From positions 12,375,633 to 12,439,632 of the forward strand of contig OZ007583.1 in assembly GCA_963931925.1 (NCBI GenBank): DNA of 64,000 nucleotides, given 5' to 3'. This document shows positions 53,806 through 64,000 of this stretch, one piece after another. Position 1 is the stretch's first letter. Every line of letters begins with the position of its first letter. The notes below the pieces were generated by a model. That model ran no database searches and was not told the DNA's origin. It was given only the letters and a program-made list of their open reading frames with translations. Position numbers and translations under genes: made by a program. The DNA is from Onchidella celtica (lineage: Eukaryota > Mollusca > Gastropoda > Systellommatophora > Onchidiidae).

Positions 53806-56529
53806 ATGCTGTGTGCCAGAGGGTCACACTTACGTCTCCTTTCAAGATCAATGTTCTTTACCAAAGTAAGTCCTCTTAAAATTGTAGGCCTGGCTCACGT
53901 TCTTGGTTGCTCCCAAACATTACCCGAGTCATTTCGCCAACGAAAAGCTTACGGTGACCTGCTAGCCAAACACAGTGTAAACCATTACTCTAGCCCTAAC
54001 CATTGCACTTTCCCAAAAACAGTTCTGCTTGTGGGACAATCCTGACTTTGTAAAAATTCGTTCTTGGGGCCATAATTAAGGGAGTGTCGTGATCATGTGG
54101 TTGATTTAATGTACATTCTAGAAATGACTAAAAAAAATTGTCTTGTCTTTAGTTCTTATAGGTACTTCAGCCGAGTGATAAATTTTTGTGTATCACTGGA
54201 GATATCAGGGGCCTACAGGGATGAGGCATGGCTTCAAGGCGGCAATTAGAATTATATGGAGGGACAATGAAAGCCGGAACTGATGTAAAGTCTTAGTTTC
54301 CCTACACTTTTTGAAGATTATTATACTCTAAACTTTGAAAACTGATAAGATCAAATGACTGGGAGTGTATCAAGTGCTGGAAAGGTGCATTATATAATTT
54401 TGATTCACTTGAAATTTACACTGTCATATTTGTTCCCTTCTATTCCAATTCAGACTATCAAGTAATGTTTTTCGGTGGCTGAAGTCATTCTTCGTTTTCT
54501 TCGTTCATTAATAGGAGCTCACACATTGCTGACTACAAAATGTCCCATTGACAGAGTTCATAGTGGAGCTTGAAAACCTTGAACAATTTTGAAAACAGTC
54601 CATCATTCCTGAGAACCCTTGAAAAGAAGGCCAAGAACAAAAGCTTCATCCAAAAACATGTGAACAAAAATCAAAGAAATGCTCCCAGGCAATAACAAAC
54701 GAAGAAAACCAATCTCAGACGGCCGTACTGAGGCGGGGTAGTATCAGATAATCACATGTAGGAGTTTATCTTTTCACTTTGGCATTGTGGTGGCGTTTTG
54801 TAATCTTTTATAACCTGGAAAACTGAAAATTGATTTTAGAAAATCTTGAAAAAAAAAAAAATCAAAACAAAACACCTGGAATATACACATGAACGGTAGC
54901 TATAACTTTCTTTAAGTTTGATATCTGGGATAGAACAAGAATCAAGAACAAGTGTCCCACAGCCATCGGCGGAGACCCCAGAGAAACATAAGAACTTTTC
55001 CGGCAATCTTTTCGTAACTACATTTACTGCAAATGAAGGTTTTAACTTAATTAACAAACCACCAAACGCTTGCTGCTGCCACATTAGCAACAAGCTATGT
55101 CACCCCATTGTAAACAGCGAGTATGAGCATACACAGAAATTAAACTTGATGGACCCGGGTGTCACTACTCTCCAAATACGGAAAATCAGCATAATCGTAC
55201 AGGCATTCCAATAAGTTTTTTTTTTTTTTTTTAACTTTTATACCCGGACTTTAATTCAGTTTAACCCAGATATGCGAACATATAACAACTATAAAGAAAA
55301 AGTTAACCTTGAAATGAACGGCATTCGTGGCGAAAAAAAAACAAAAACATGCACGCGGATGTTTGCATATAATTATAGTGTTTTTTCCTTTCGCACCGAA
55401 GATTTTTGACTCTCAAGTTCGCTTTCTATTCTTTATCTGTTTGCTTTCTGTTGCTGATCGTGCAGATCCACTGCTGGTGGTAGGCGTCAAAGATGTCGAA
55501 TAAAGCAAATATGGAGGGACATTTCGTGTATTTAAACAGTTTCCTTAAAACGTCTTCAATTTTGTTTTTCCCAGAACCCGGACGTCATTCTGAATCAAGT
55601 CAAAAACATCCCATGGACGCTGGCTCAGGGCACTCGAAATTTACGTCAGCGTTTCTTTACATGACACTTTGATACGATCTCTCAATAAAAATGTGCGTTT
55701 TATGTTTGCCAGGTAAACTGCGAGGCGTATTTCCAAAAGAATAAAAAAAAACCAAGGAAAAAAAAAAAAATGTGGTGCGCGTGTGTTTCAAAACTGACAT
55801 GGTCTGACATGGTATGACCTTGTGGTTTGTTTAGATAAATGGCGTCCTTTGTGCTCGTTTGTCCTTCGGCCCCTTTTCCCAAATGTGTTGATGCAAATGG
55901 CCGACTTCTTAGTTTCTGAGCAAATATATTTAGAAAAAAAAACAACAAAAAACAACGCCAGGGCATGTTTGAAAAAAAAATAATAAGGCTCGCGAAATAC
56001 AAGAAAGTGGTCACCCATAAAGTATGTAGGCTGGAGGAAGAAATGCCCCCGGGCAGTGTACGGAAAGTGTACACTAGGGGACCGGCGTCCTGGGGAACAC
56101 ACTGAAACATACAACAATGAATTACATGTAAAACGTTTGTTTTTATTTCCTTTTGTTATATAGCTAATTTAGCTGTTAGATTAATTAAAAATCACATTTC
56201 TTATGAAACAGTCAAAAAACCACGCATGGCGCCATTGAAAATCTTGGAGCATCGCGGCCATTTTCATGGACATTAATTGCCATTCTCTTGGCGGTACGCT
56301 CGTACAAGGGCTGGGAGTGGAGGCCAAGAGTATGGAAGGCGTACATGGGCTGGTGGGTTGGTGAAAATTGCAAGAATGAAACTCCGCACTGTATGGATGG
56401 CTCTTAAAGCAGTTTGAAATAACCGTCACCTGACCTTTGCCGCATGGCCCCTACTAAGACAAGTGGAGGCATACTTTGTTCCTAAATCATCCGGTCGTTC
56501 CAAGTTTTACGAGATAGTGAGAACTAGTA

Positions 56530-57346
56530 GGCCGTCATAAAGTACGTACTTTCGGAGGGGGGGGGGGGGGAGGGGGGGGGGGAGGCGCTGGGACGAGTTC
56601 TTCTCGAATTACGAAAAGTATATGGAGGGTATCGCTGATCAAAGAGCACAAGAACGCTTTTCAAATACTTTAAAAGTTCAATTTTTTTTCAGCAAAGTAA
56701 GGTATTGGCTCATCTAAAAATCGCGAAACAGTCAAAAATACCCTATGGAAAATGCCACCTAAACTTTCAAAACTTAAAAGCCTTACTGTTTTCATTCACC
56801 TCAATTCACCAGAATTTAGACCTTGTTATGCCCAGGATACACTTCAGGTTCTGTTGGCTCCCCCCCCCCCTCCCTGAACAGAAATTTACGGCAAATTAAC
56901 ACATCCAAGACCATGTATTGTATGCAATTAGAACTGACTAGCTATAGATGTATAAGAAGGCCGTGAGTTAAATATCCGAAGTAAATTATATGTATACATG
57001 TAAATACAGCCAAGTTGATTTTTAGGTCAGACAAACTACAAAGAATTAGCAAGGATGCCATGAGCTCTATAGTTTCCATAGATAACCTTCATTGAGTGGA
57101 CAATTTAAAAAGTTAAACTCGATATTATTTTTGGGGGGGGGGGCGGGGGGGGGGGGTGCCCGGGGGGGGGGAGTGCCCAGTGCCCTTTTTCCGGCCCTGG
57201 ATTCACCAGTTCAGTGGCCGTACCCTCGAACGTGGACGGGGAGGGCCCAGGCCAAGCTTTTGAAAAGCGTACACAGGACAAGGGAAGAAGGACGTAACAC
57301 CAGCCAAAATCGAGTGTATATACTTTTTGGATGGCCCTTTGCGGGA
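56530..57346. mobile_element. Miniature element family F, copy 2
   Basis: The left end GGCCGTCATAAAGTACGTAC pairs with the inverted right end GGGCCATCCAAAAAGTATAT. G-rich tracts sit near 56557-56590 and 57134-57175. Interior phrases (GAAAAGCGTACA, GATGGCCC) echo 40303-40735. No transposase. It may be two elements side by side. Confidence 0.45.
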
Positions 57347-57679
57347 GATATCAAGTTCACATTTTCAAATCTCAGCAAATACAAGAATGAGCAAAAGAGA
57401 GTAACGGGTGCGTTTTTCCGGCTCTTGATTAGGTACACGCACTCTACCACATCCCATAATTCAAACATCACAGGATAAAAATGTATTTGGGCCGAGGTAC
57501 TAAAACCACGTGGACAAGACTCCATTCTCTGATCAAGGACATTGTGAAGGGTATGTGATATTAATTAACCCTATGGCGGTTTAAATCTGCTGATTTTGCT
57601 GTGCTTTGCTGCCACAGCCAAGAAAATCTGCTTTCCTGAAATGTTTACTTTGTTGGGGTCTTGAATTCAGACTCCAAAT

Positions 57680-57913
57680 CGTCACCATTCCCTAAAACTG
57701 CAGCCATCGGTTTTGACTACTTTTCAGGAAAAAAATTTTTTTAGCACAACTGGTCTTATTTGGGTGCATTTTTGAAAATTTGCTATTGGGGTATATTTTG
57801 GCTTAGGAGTCTATAACCAAGATCATTCGATGGGGCCTTGAATGCAGTTGAATATATATGAACAACTATTTTTCGGATCTTTGAGTTACTACAATTTTAG
57901 GAAACGGTGACGA
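57680..57913. mobile_element. Miniature foldback element family E, copy 2
   Basis: The ends TCGTCACCATTCCCTAAAAC and inverted TCGTCACCGTTTCCTAAAAT are near-perfect. The interior matches 18719-18890. Confidence 0.7.
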
Positions 57914-58521
57914 AATGGTTGGACGTCTCTCCTAGGGAGGGTGGGGGTTGTTCCAGAAAGACGTGAATGTGGAGCTATCTATGGGTGGAAAAAGGATGGG
58001 GGGGGGGGGTCAGGCTGCACAGAAACCTGTGCGAGGGAGTTTTCCAGTGGTACAGGAGCAGTCCTACTATCTCGGTCTCAGAGATCGGGTTCCAATGGTA
58101 CAATGAATCGTCATTATTGGAGGCCTCTTTGAGTGCAGTGACTGGCCATGACTTCCATTGGGCCTTGCCATGCTATAAGCTTTTCACAAAGCCGTGCAGA
58201 CCAGGCCTGCTGGGCCGTTGGATCCCACGCTGATCTCATCCGCCCAGTCCGCCATGTAAACTCCAAATACCAGATTTATAAATCACGAGGCCGTTGGGAG
58301 TTACAGTAATTTCCGGCTGGCAAAAAAAGAGTTAACCACAGCAGTGACCCAAGTACCAAGGCATCGTCCATAGTTTATTCTTTTTTATTATTATTCTTAT
58401 TCTTACTTTTTCAACTAGAGACCGTCACCCATCCTTCTCCATTGTGGATTTCCTTCATTTATTGAAAGACATCCTCCCTCCCCTCCCTATCTCTTCATGA
58501 CTCTCGCGTTACTACTAAAAG

Positions 58522-58663
58522 CAGAGCCATTCTAATGCATGGGCACCCTGGGCAGTTGCCAGGGGCCCCAAAGGTTTAGGGGGCCCCATGCATGCAAAGT
58601 TGAGAAGGAGGGAGCAGCCTATTGCTTTGTTGGGGGGCCCATAATCATGTTAAGACGGCCCTG
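58522..58663. mobile_element. hAT-like non-autonomous element, 142 bp
   Basis: The left end CAGAGCCATTCTAATGCATG and the inverted right end CAGGGCCGTCTTAACATGAT match the style of hAT termini. The interior has GGGGCCCC-rich blocks. Flanking 8-mers agree at 5 of 8. Confidence 0.6.
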
Positions 58664-58955
58664 AGTAAGGGGAGAAAGGGGGAAGGGGAGAAAAGGGTAG
58701 TAACTGTGGTCCACGAAGAGTTTCAAAATACAGAAAATTCGCAAGACCTTTCCGTACCGCCTAGACCTTAAGTTTAAAAATATTTATGAATAGTTGGCAG
58801 ATTTCTGAAACTTCCTGGTTTTTATGGGCTGGTAATCCAAATACAAGAAAAACAAAATGTGCCAGAAAATATGAGAAAAACATGTTTTGCAAATCTTGGC
58901 AGTATTTCAATATTTAATGTTTAAAAATCTCATGGTCACCCAATCTTCAGATTGA

Positions 58956-58962
58956 TATAAAT
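58956..58962 (+). promoter_or_regulatory. Probable TATA box of metzincin gene
   Basis: TATAAAT lies about 30 nt upstream of the inferred first exon, which ends in a consensus donor at 59104. Spacing and position relative to the signal-peptide exon support a core promoter; no other elements were identified. Confidence 0.4.
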
Positions 58963-58986
58963 ACTGGACTTTTTCTCACAATTGCA

Positions 58987-59104
58987 GAGCCTTCACCGAC
59001 ATACCCAAAGTTCTACAGTAAAGTGACGATCTACGTGACCTCCCGAGATACGCCAGTGCAACTGTGAGGAACAATCTTGAACGCTTGTGCAGAGATCCAG
59101 AGAG
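58987..59104 (+). other. Probable non-coding first exon of metzincin gene
   Basis: Sequence downstream of a TATA box ending in a GTGAGT donor after 59104. It contains no ATG in frame with the CDS. The next exon starts after the CTCTGTTTCAG acceptor at 59421 and has 26 nt of 5' UTR before its ATG, so an upstream non-coding exon is required; this is the best candidate. The exact start is a guess. Confidence 0.4.
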
Positions 59105-59447
59105 GTGAGTAAGATCACGAAGTCTAGATCTTATTGTGTTGGGAGCCATAGCAGCAAGTAAGTAGACAGTGATCATCGCCATGATCATCATATTAATCAT
59201 TCGCTTTTTTGCATGTCTCGTCGACATTCTTCATGCTTATCTACAATGAGATGTAACTCCAAACTCCGGAACAACATGTTTTGCCTTCATATGAACTTTC
59301 GATTTCAGATTGCATTAACAGTTATATTATTATCCAACTTTCAGATAAGTTGTTCGACACTGTAAAGTTTAGCACCGAAGATAGAAACATTTTTGCAAGG
59401 CGTTTGTTCTCTCTGTTTCAGGTTCGGAGACAGAAAAAATTCTCAAG

Positions 59448-59502
59448 ATGAAACTTTTTCTTTTGTTGACCTTTTTTCTGGCAGCCGCCCCAGTTTCATT
59501 TG
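59448..59502 (+). CDS. Metzincin gene exon 2, start codon and signal peptide
   Basis: ATG at 59448 is the first ATG after the acceptor at 59421 and opens a textbook secretory signal. 55 nt are coding, phase 1 out, donor GTAAGA. Separating the signal peptide on its own exon is common in secreted proteins. Confidence 0.7.
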
Positions 59503-62392
59503 GTAAGATGGTTTCTGTCTGTAGCTGTCTCTATTTTCTTCTCTCTCACTCCATCTCCACACCTTATCATATCTCCTTCACTCTTTCTCCTCTTTCCTTC
59601 TTTTACTCTCTTAGACCCTTAATCGAATGTGATGTATAATCATTAAAATATGTCTTTACATATTTGTGATCGAAACTCAACTCTAAAAATCACAACTGTT
59701 TATTCCCCCAGGTCGGCCGGCCAACTAGTTTAAACAACAGATGATGGTAATATTTCTCTCTTCGAAAGAATTGATGCATCTTTACCGGTAGTAATGACAT
59801 AAATAACACGTATTGTTTACATAGGCTTCTTCGCTTCAAATGCAAATTCTAAGCACTTTACAATCATTCTTCAACTCATTTTCAATTCACCTATACAAAT
59901 ACTACACTACGCATGGGACAATGGCTAGAAACAGTTGGGGTTACATTTTTCTTCCGTGCCAATCTTTTTTGCTGACGTTTTTCTTTGTCTTTCTCTAGCT
60001 CAGCGATATACAGCTGAGGGCTGCTTCGTGGTGGACGATGAAGCCGTGACCAAGTAAGTTTTTGGACTAAATCTGAGGATGGAACCAGAACAAAAAATTG
60101 ACATCTTTTTCGCCTGCAATGGATATTGCTCGATGTATGACACGCTTTCATGGAGTTTGGGAAGAGGGTGGGGAGTCAAAATGGCCACATTCGAGCCTAC
60201 GCACTTTATTTCCTCGGTCCCCAAGTAGAGTGGACGCAACATCAGTGGGTTGCAATTTCAATGAGACCTTTCGCATCAGAAGACTAGTTGCACCTCACCG
60301 AACATTAATGTCGTGACGTCGCCATCCAACTAATCGGAGGGTCAAATCGGCTAGTGCTAGCCTAAGCTTAGAGATGTCCAGATTTGGGATAGGGCAACAA
60401 GGAAAAGATTTCTCATGCTGATTTACTTCAATAGAAAGGAGTTCTCTCGGCCTCTGGTTCTGGTACCAGCAAGGGTAAACCTGTACCATTAGAAATGGCC
60501 ACTCAGTCAAAAAAAATCCACTTTCCTGGCTTGCTATTTTGTGTTCCGCTACTGAAGGTATATTGTGCCTCAACGTTCTATCCCCAGCTACATGAACCTG
60601 ATGCCTAGCTCCAGAACCGTAGCAGTGAACCGGCTTAGAAGTGACCTTAAATGCATGCTCAACGAGGTATGGATGTTGGCAAAATATTACGCTTTTCTCC
60701 TTCTCCGAGAGCGCTTGTTTTGAGATCTTTGGTTCTTGGGGAGTCTCTGAAAATCACAAAACTGTGCTAATGCTTCATATGGATTTTGACCGACTTATGG
60801 GCTTAACCTCCTCTGAGGAGAAAACAATTTTTAGTACATTTCAAAATGTATGTTTTTTTTTATATTATTGTTGTTACAATTGTCGTTTTTGATGTTACTA
60901 TTGTCGTTTTTTCTGTTACGATTGCCATTTTTTTTTTATATTACTACTGTCCTTATTGTTGTTACTATTGTCTTTGCTGATGTCACTATTGTCGTTGTTG
61001 ACGTTAGGGTTGCCAATGTTATCTCTGACTATAATTCTCTACATCCTCCAGGTCAATGAAATGCTGAGCACGCTGAGGCCTTTCGTGGACATTCAGCTCA
61101 AAATCTGCGATGTCCGTGTCTTGGTGAGTTGAATTTCTTCCCGTATATTGTTTAATCTATCCACCACTAAAATCTTCAGGAGAAGAAAATGATGCTGACT
61201 TTAGGGCCGCCGGCTAGAATGATTTTATTAAATTTTACGCGAACATTTTTGCGCCCATAGTGAAACTTTAATAATTGAATTTAATAATTGTAACAAATGA
61301 GGCAAATTTTAAAAAAACGTTAAGGGAATAAGAAAACGGACTTGGAGCTCAGGTTAGGTCCAGACTGTTTTAACAGAATCTGGAGCTCAGGTTAGGTCCA
61401 AATTCAGTTTTCTTATCTCCTTGACGTTTTCCATTTTGCCCCATCCCCGAAAACTGCTCTAGAACTGTGGCAATCCATTGCTATGGAACATTCTGTGTTT
61501 TACAATACAATTTCTCTTAAGTTCTACAGCTTGTGTGCCGGGAGCAAGTTCTGGGAATGTGGGTTGTAGTTTATCTTAAACTAATCTTAAGCCCTCTGTG
61601 TCGTTTCCAGAAACTGGCCAAAATTCGAAGAATCGGAAGACAATGATATGATATATAAATTATAGGTACTACTGGCTTTTTTGACACAGTTGTTCGAATA
61701 TTTGAATAATGACCCATGCTGAATATCAGGGATTCCAAACAGTGTCAAATATTCGAATGGTTATTGACGAATATTCGATATTCGTCTGAATAACAAAATT
61801 TGCTATTCGACCCAACACTAATTTAAACTTGACATTCTATGTGCATGTGTAATACAAACAAGTCTTTTTAAATAATTTGTAACAAAAATTTAATAGTTGG
61901 GCAATGACCGCGATGGGCAATGTATAACCTGAGAAGAACAAGGTGCCAAACTATATGTATTTTAAGAGTAAATAGAACCATGTCACTCAATCTCAGGTCA
62001 CGAATGAGATACAAAAACTCTTTTTTTTTTCTTGCTTTTGGTTTTCTTTCATTCTCCAAACCTTTCAACGTTCAGTTGCGCAGGCCTTGCATTTGACTGG
62101 CGGGCACAGTGTTATATGCGAACAGTGTGTGTGCCAGGCAACTCCAGGCGCCCGTCTGCACCACTGGATGTGAGTCAGGACAGATACACGATAAGCCTGA
62201 AAATGTTTTCTCCTCCGCCCCCCCCCCCCGCCCCCCCCCTTTTTTCTTTTCTCAGAACACGGACATTTTCCCAAATAGCGATTTTGAGCCTAGGAGCAAT
62301 CTGCTCGACCCGACCTCTGCCGTCAAACGTATTGCCACCTGGAGGTCCAATAACGCCCAGACCTGCTGTGATTTTACCATCTTTTACACTGG
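59448..62392 (+). CDS. Secreted metzincin (reprolysin/ADAM-like) protease, 5' part
   Basis: Coding exons 59448-59502, 59999-60053, 60588-60666, 61052-61123 and 62256-62392 join in phases 1, 2, 0, 0 and leave phase 2, giving 132 residues plus a split Gly; the gene runs off the window. Residues 1-19 are a signal peptide (Lys2, hydrophobic core LFLLLTFFLAAAPV, cleavage after SFA). From residue 26, GCFVVDDEAV, a helix with NEVNEMLSTL, DIQLKICDVRVL, then TSAVKRIATW and CCDFTIFYTG follow the strand-helix-strand-helix-strand order of reprolysin catalytic domains (compare VNxxY, W...DH..LFTG). Catalysis would need HExxHxxGxxH, which is not in the window. No propeptide lies between signal and catalytic domain. 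Identity rests on pattern only; a non-catalytic relative is possible. Confidence 0.6.
59999..60053 (+). CDS. Metzincin gene exon 3
   Basis: Acceptor TTTCTCTAG, 55 nt, phase 1 in and phase 2 out, donor GTAAGT. It encodes A-QRYTAEGCFVVDDEAVT, the first beta strand of the putative catalytic domain. The acceptor four bases downstream (CTCAG) would give a stop after three codons, so the CTAG site was chosen. Confidence 0.65.
60588..60666 (+). CDS. Metzincin gene exon 4
   Basis: Acceptor CTATCCCCAG, 79 nt, phase 2 in and phase 0 out, donor GTATGG. It encodes N-YMNLMPSSRTVAVNRLRSDL and KCMLNE, the first helix of the domain. Confidence 0.63.
61052..61123 (+). CDS. Metzincin gene exon 5
   Basis: Acceptor ACATCCTCCAG, 72 nt, phase 0-0, donor GTGAGT. 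It encodes VNEMLSTLRPFVDIQLKICD and VRVL: the end of helix 1 with the VN pair typical of reprolysins and the second strand. Confidence 0.65.
61298..61443. mobile_element. Foldback element in metzincin intron
   Basis: Left arm 61298-61337 and right arm 61407-61443 are inverted copies (TAAGGGAATAAGAAAAC against GTTTTCTTATCTCCTTG). CTCAGGTTAGGTCCA is repeated directly between the arms. Confidence 0.6.
61690..61820. repeat. AATATTCGAAT-rich repeat
   Basis: Several ATATTCGAAT/TTCGAATA palindromic blocks end in TGCTATTCGACCCAACACTA, which looks like a transposon terminus. Boundaries unclear. Confidence 0.35.
62256..62392 (+). CDS. Metzincin gene exon 6, last visible
   Basis: Acceptor TTTCTTTTCTCAG after a long C-run, 137 nt, phase 0 in and phase 2 out, donor GTAACT at 62393. 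The donor overlaps an in-frame TAA, so without splicing the protein would stop at FYTG. The encoded TSAVKRIATWRSNNAQTCCD and FTIFYTG match the helix and strand preceding the active-site helix in reprolysins. Residues Cys124-Cys125 are an unusual adjacent pair. Confidence 0.6.
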
Positions 62393-64000
62393 GTAACTAT
62401 TATTCTGTCAAATCTCTTAGTTTTTTTATTCGATTTCTCCATTGGTCACTAAATTATTTAATTTTATATTCAAGTACTTTCCAGAAGCTCAAAGTTACAG
62501 TCACACTTTATATACCTCTATCGAAAGTCTACGGAAATTATTGAACATTTACTGAGTTTTTACTATTATATATAGTTGCCCCCTGAGGGAGCAGATGATT
62601 TTCGACTGGCATTATGTCAAAAGAGGCAAACAACAAGGGGATGAGAAGAATGAAATTTACTATCATATTTTCCTACTCTGCTCGGCCAAAATGCGTCACT
62701 TTCCTTGCAGCTCTTAAAAAAAAATAAATGAGTAGTATGGAATAGTGAATTTGTTCAAAATGAATGTGTAGATGTAATTTATCATCAAAGGACAAAATTT
62801 TATAAATTTTGGTTCCGAAGTCACACATTTTTAAGCACCTTCATGTTCAGCTCGTAGCTCCGTCAAAGTGGGATGATGACGAGATAGTAAAGTTTACGTT
62901 CTGTCTTTCATATTTAATGGTTAGGTTTTGATTAGTTGAAATTAAGAAATTTACTTTGTCATACTTCACATGTCACAGTCTCGTGCTTTATGGAACTGTT
63001 TGACACTAATCCCGTAGAAATAAGAGTTGTTACAGCAATCTTCCTTGTACTGCTTGTAGTTTTCCTAGATATACCAATCTATTACATTTTTTTTTACAAA
63101 TTCTATGTCGTTTGTTATTATTTTATTTTCCAACCCTGTGACCTTTGGTATTACTTTAATTTGCAAATTCTGTGACCTTTAGTTTTACTTTTTTTTTTAC
63201 TAATTCTGTGACCTTTGTTATTACTTTATGTTACTAATTCTGTGACCTTTGTTATTACTTTATATTACACATTCTGTGACCTTTGTTATTACTTTATATT
63301 ACACATTCTGTGACCGTTGTTATTACTTTATGTTACACATTCTGTGACCTTTGTTATTACTTTATGTTACACATTCTGTGACCTTTGTTATTACTTTATG
63401 TTACACATTCTGTGACCTTTGTTATTACTTTATATTACTAATTCTGTGACCTTTGTTATTACTTTATGTTACACATTCTGTGACCTTTGTTATTACTTTA
63501 TGTTACACATTCTGTGACCTTTGTTATTACTTTATATTACTAATTCTGTGACCTTTGTTATTACTTTATATTACTAATTTTGTGACCTTTGTTATTACTT
63601 TATGATACAAATTCTATGACCTTTGTTACTACTTAATTTACAACTTGTGTGACATTTGTTATTTAATTTTACACATTCTGTGAATGTAATCTTTGTTCTT
63701 GAATTGGCTTTCCTATCTAGATTTTGCTAACTATGGCTAATAAATGGTAGAATGTTAAGTTTTGTTACAAGTACGTAAATCCCCAAGTTGGTTTTTTTTT
63801 TTTTTTGTGCTGACGGGACGATTTTAAAGCCTTTTTGTGATTTCAGTGCTAGAGAGTGTCTCCCGAAGTACTCCTCACAACAGCTTTAGTTAATTATTAT
63901 TTCTGTTTGTTTTCCCGCTGTTTTTGGTTGAAATGGTAGCGGTCAGGGTTAGGGATTTGATAAGATTTGGGGTTGATGATAAGGACAACGTTAGAGATTG
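62393..64000. other. Intron of metzincin gene (to window end)
   Basis: No exon encoding an HExxH motif is seen. It includes the 34-nt minisatellite at 63130-63680. The remainder is AT-rich with poly-T runs. Confidence 0.5.
63130..63680. repeat. 34-nt minisatellite, about 16 copies
   Basis: The unit has ATTCTGTGACCTTTGTTATT then ACTTTATGTTACAC; variants alternate TTACTA/TTACAC. Copies are exactly 34 nt apart in the centre (for example 63241 and 63275) and decay at both ends. Confidence 0.93.

Larger units (their letters stand above)
43321..58955. other. Intergenic region, no supported gene
   Basis: No open frame here has coding character apart from retrotransposon remnants. Contents listed separately include two SINEs, a 1.95-kb tandem duplication, LINE 3' fragments, a 17-bp-stem hairpin, foldback elements, an AT-rich 53-nt tandem array and G-rich tracts. 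Stretches such as 45700-46800, 51600-52300 and 53830-56500 show nothing I can name. Confidence 0.55.

Noticed and set aside
54918..55214. 98-codon plus-strand ORF in intergenic DNA
   Set aside because: No start context, splice sites or domain; composition is compatible with chance.
58976..59227. Minus-strand ORF opposite the putative first exon of the metzincin gene
   Set aside because: The basic-rich translation resembles nothing I recognise, while a TATA box and donor support a plus-strand non-coding exon.

Overview
The window looks like nuclear DNA of a marine invertebrate, most likely a mollusc and probably a gastropod (inference). The evidence is long AT-rich GT-AG introns, long CT/GA and TATC microsatellites, many foldback and hAT-like miniature elements, tRNA-headed SINEs with a core shared across molluscs and other invertebrates, and 3' ends of non-LTR retrotransposons. 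There is no sign of operons or other bacterial organisation. All gene models were read by eye from reading frames, splice sites and intron phase. No alignment or RNA evidence was available.

Region 1 (1-43.3 kb, + strand) is the 3' part of one large gene. It has 16 well-supported coding exons whose phases agree at every junction, giving about 1,577 residues. Its start lies upstream of the window. The protein has a Ser/Thr-rich linker, a helical segment, a long acidic disordered region, two I-set immunoglobulin domains (each split by a phase-1 intron), a helical segment, and a long disordered tail with a short Gln run and conserved-looking basic and acidic blocks. This suggests an intracellular scaffold of the muscle or cytoskeletal Ig class; I could not name an orthologue. 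The introns carry most of the mobile elements and minisatellites. Several possible cassette or micro exons of neutral phase lie in the largest introns.

Region 2 (43.3-58.9 kb) has no gene I can support. It holds a roughly 1.95 kb tandem duplication, one copy of which was later hit by a retrotransposon fragment, together with SINEs, LINE 3' ends, foldback elements, an AT-rich 53-nt tandem repeat and a perfect 17-bp-stem hairpin.

Region 3 (58.95-64 kb, + strand) is the 5' half of a second gene, with a TATA box, a non-coding first exon, a signal-peptide exon and four further coding exons. The product looks like a secreted metzincin (reprolysin/ADAM-like) protease in which the catalytic domain follows the signal peptide directly, with no propeptide. 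The zinc-binding motif would lie beyond the window. The last 0.9 kb includes a 34-nt minisatellite of about 16 copies.

Nothing in the sequence links the two genes functionally. The most useful leads are the unnamed Ig scaffold with candidate micro/cassette exons, the propeptide-less metzincin, and the rich set of dated or nested miniature transposons.
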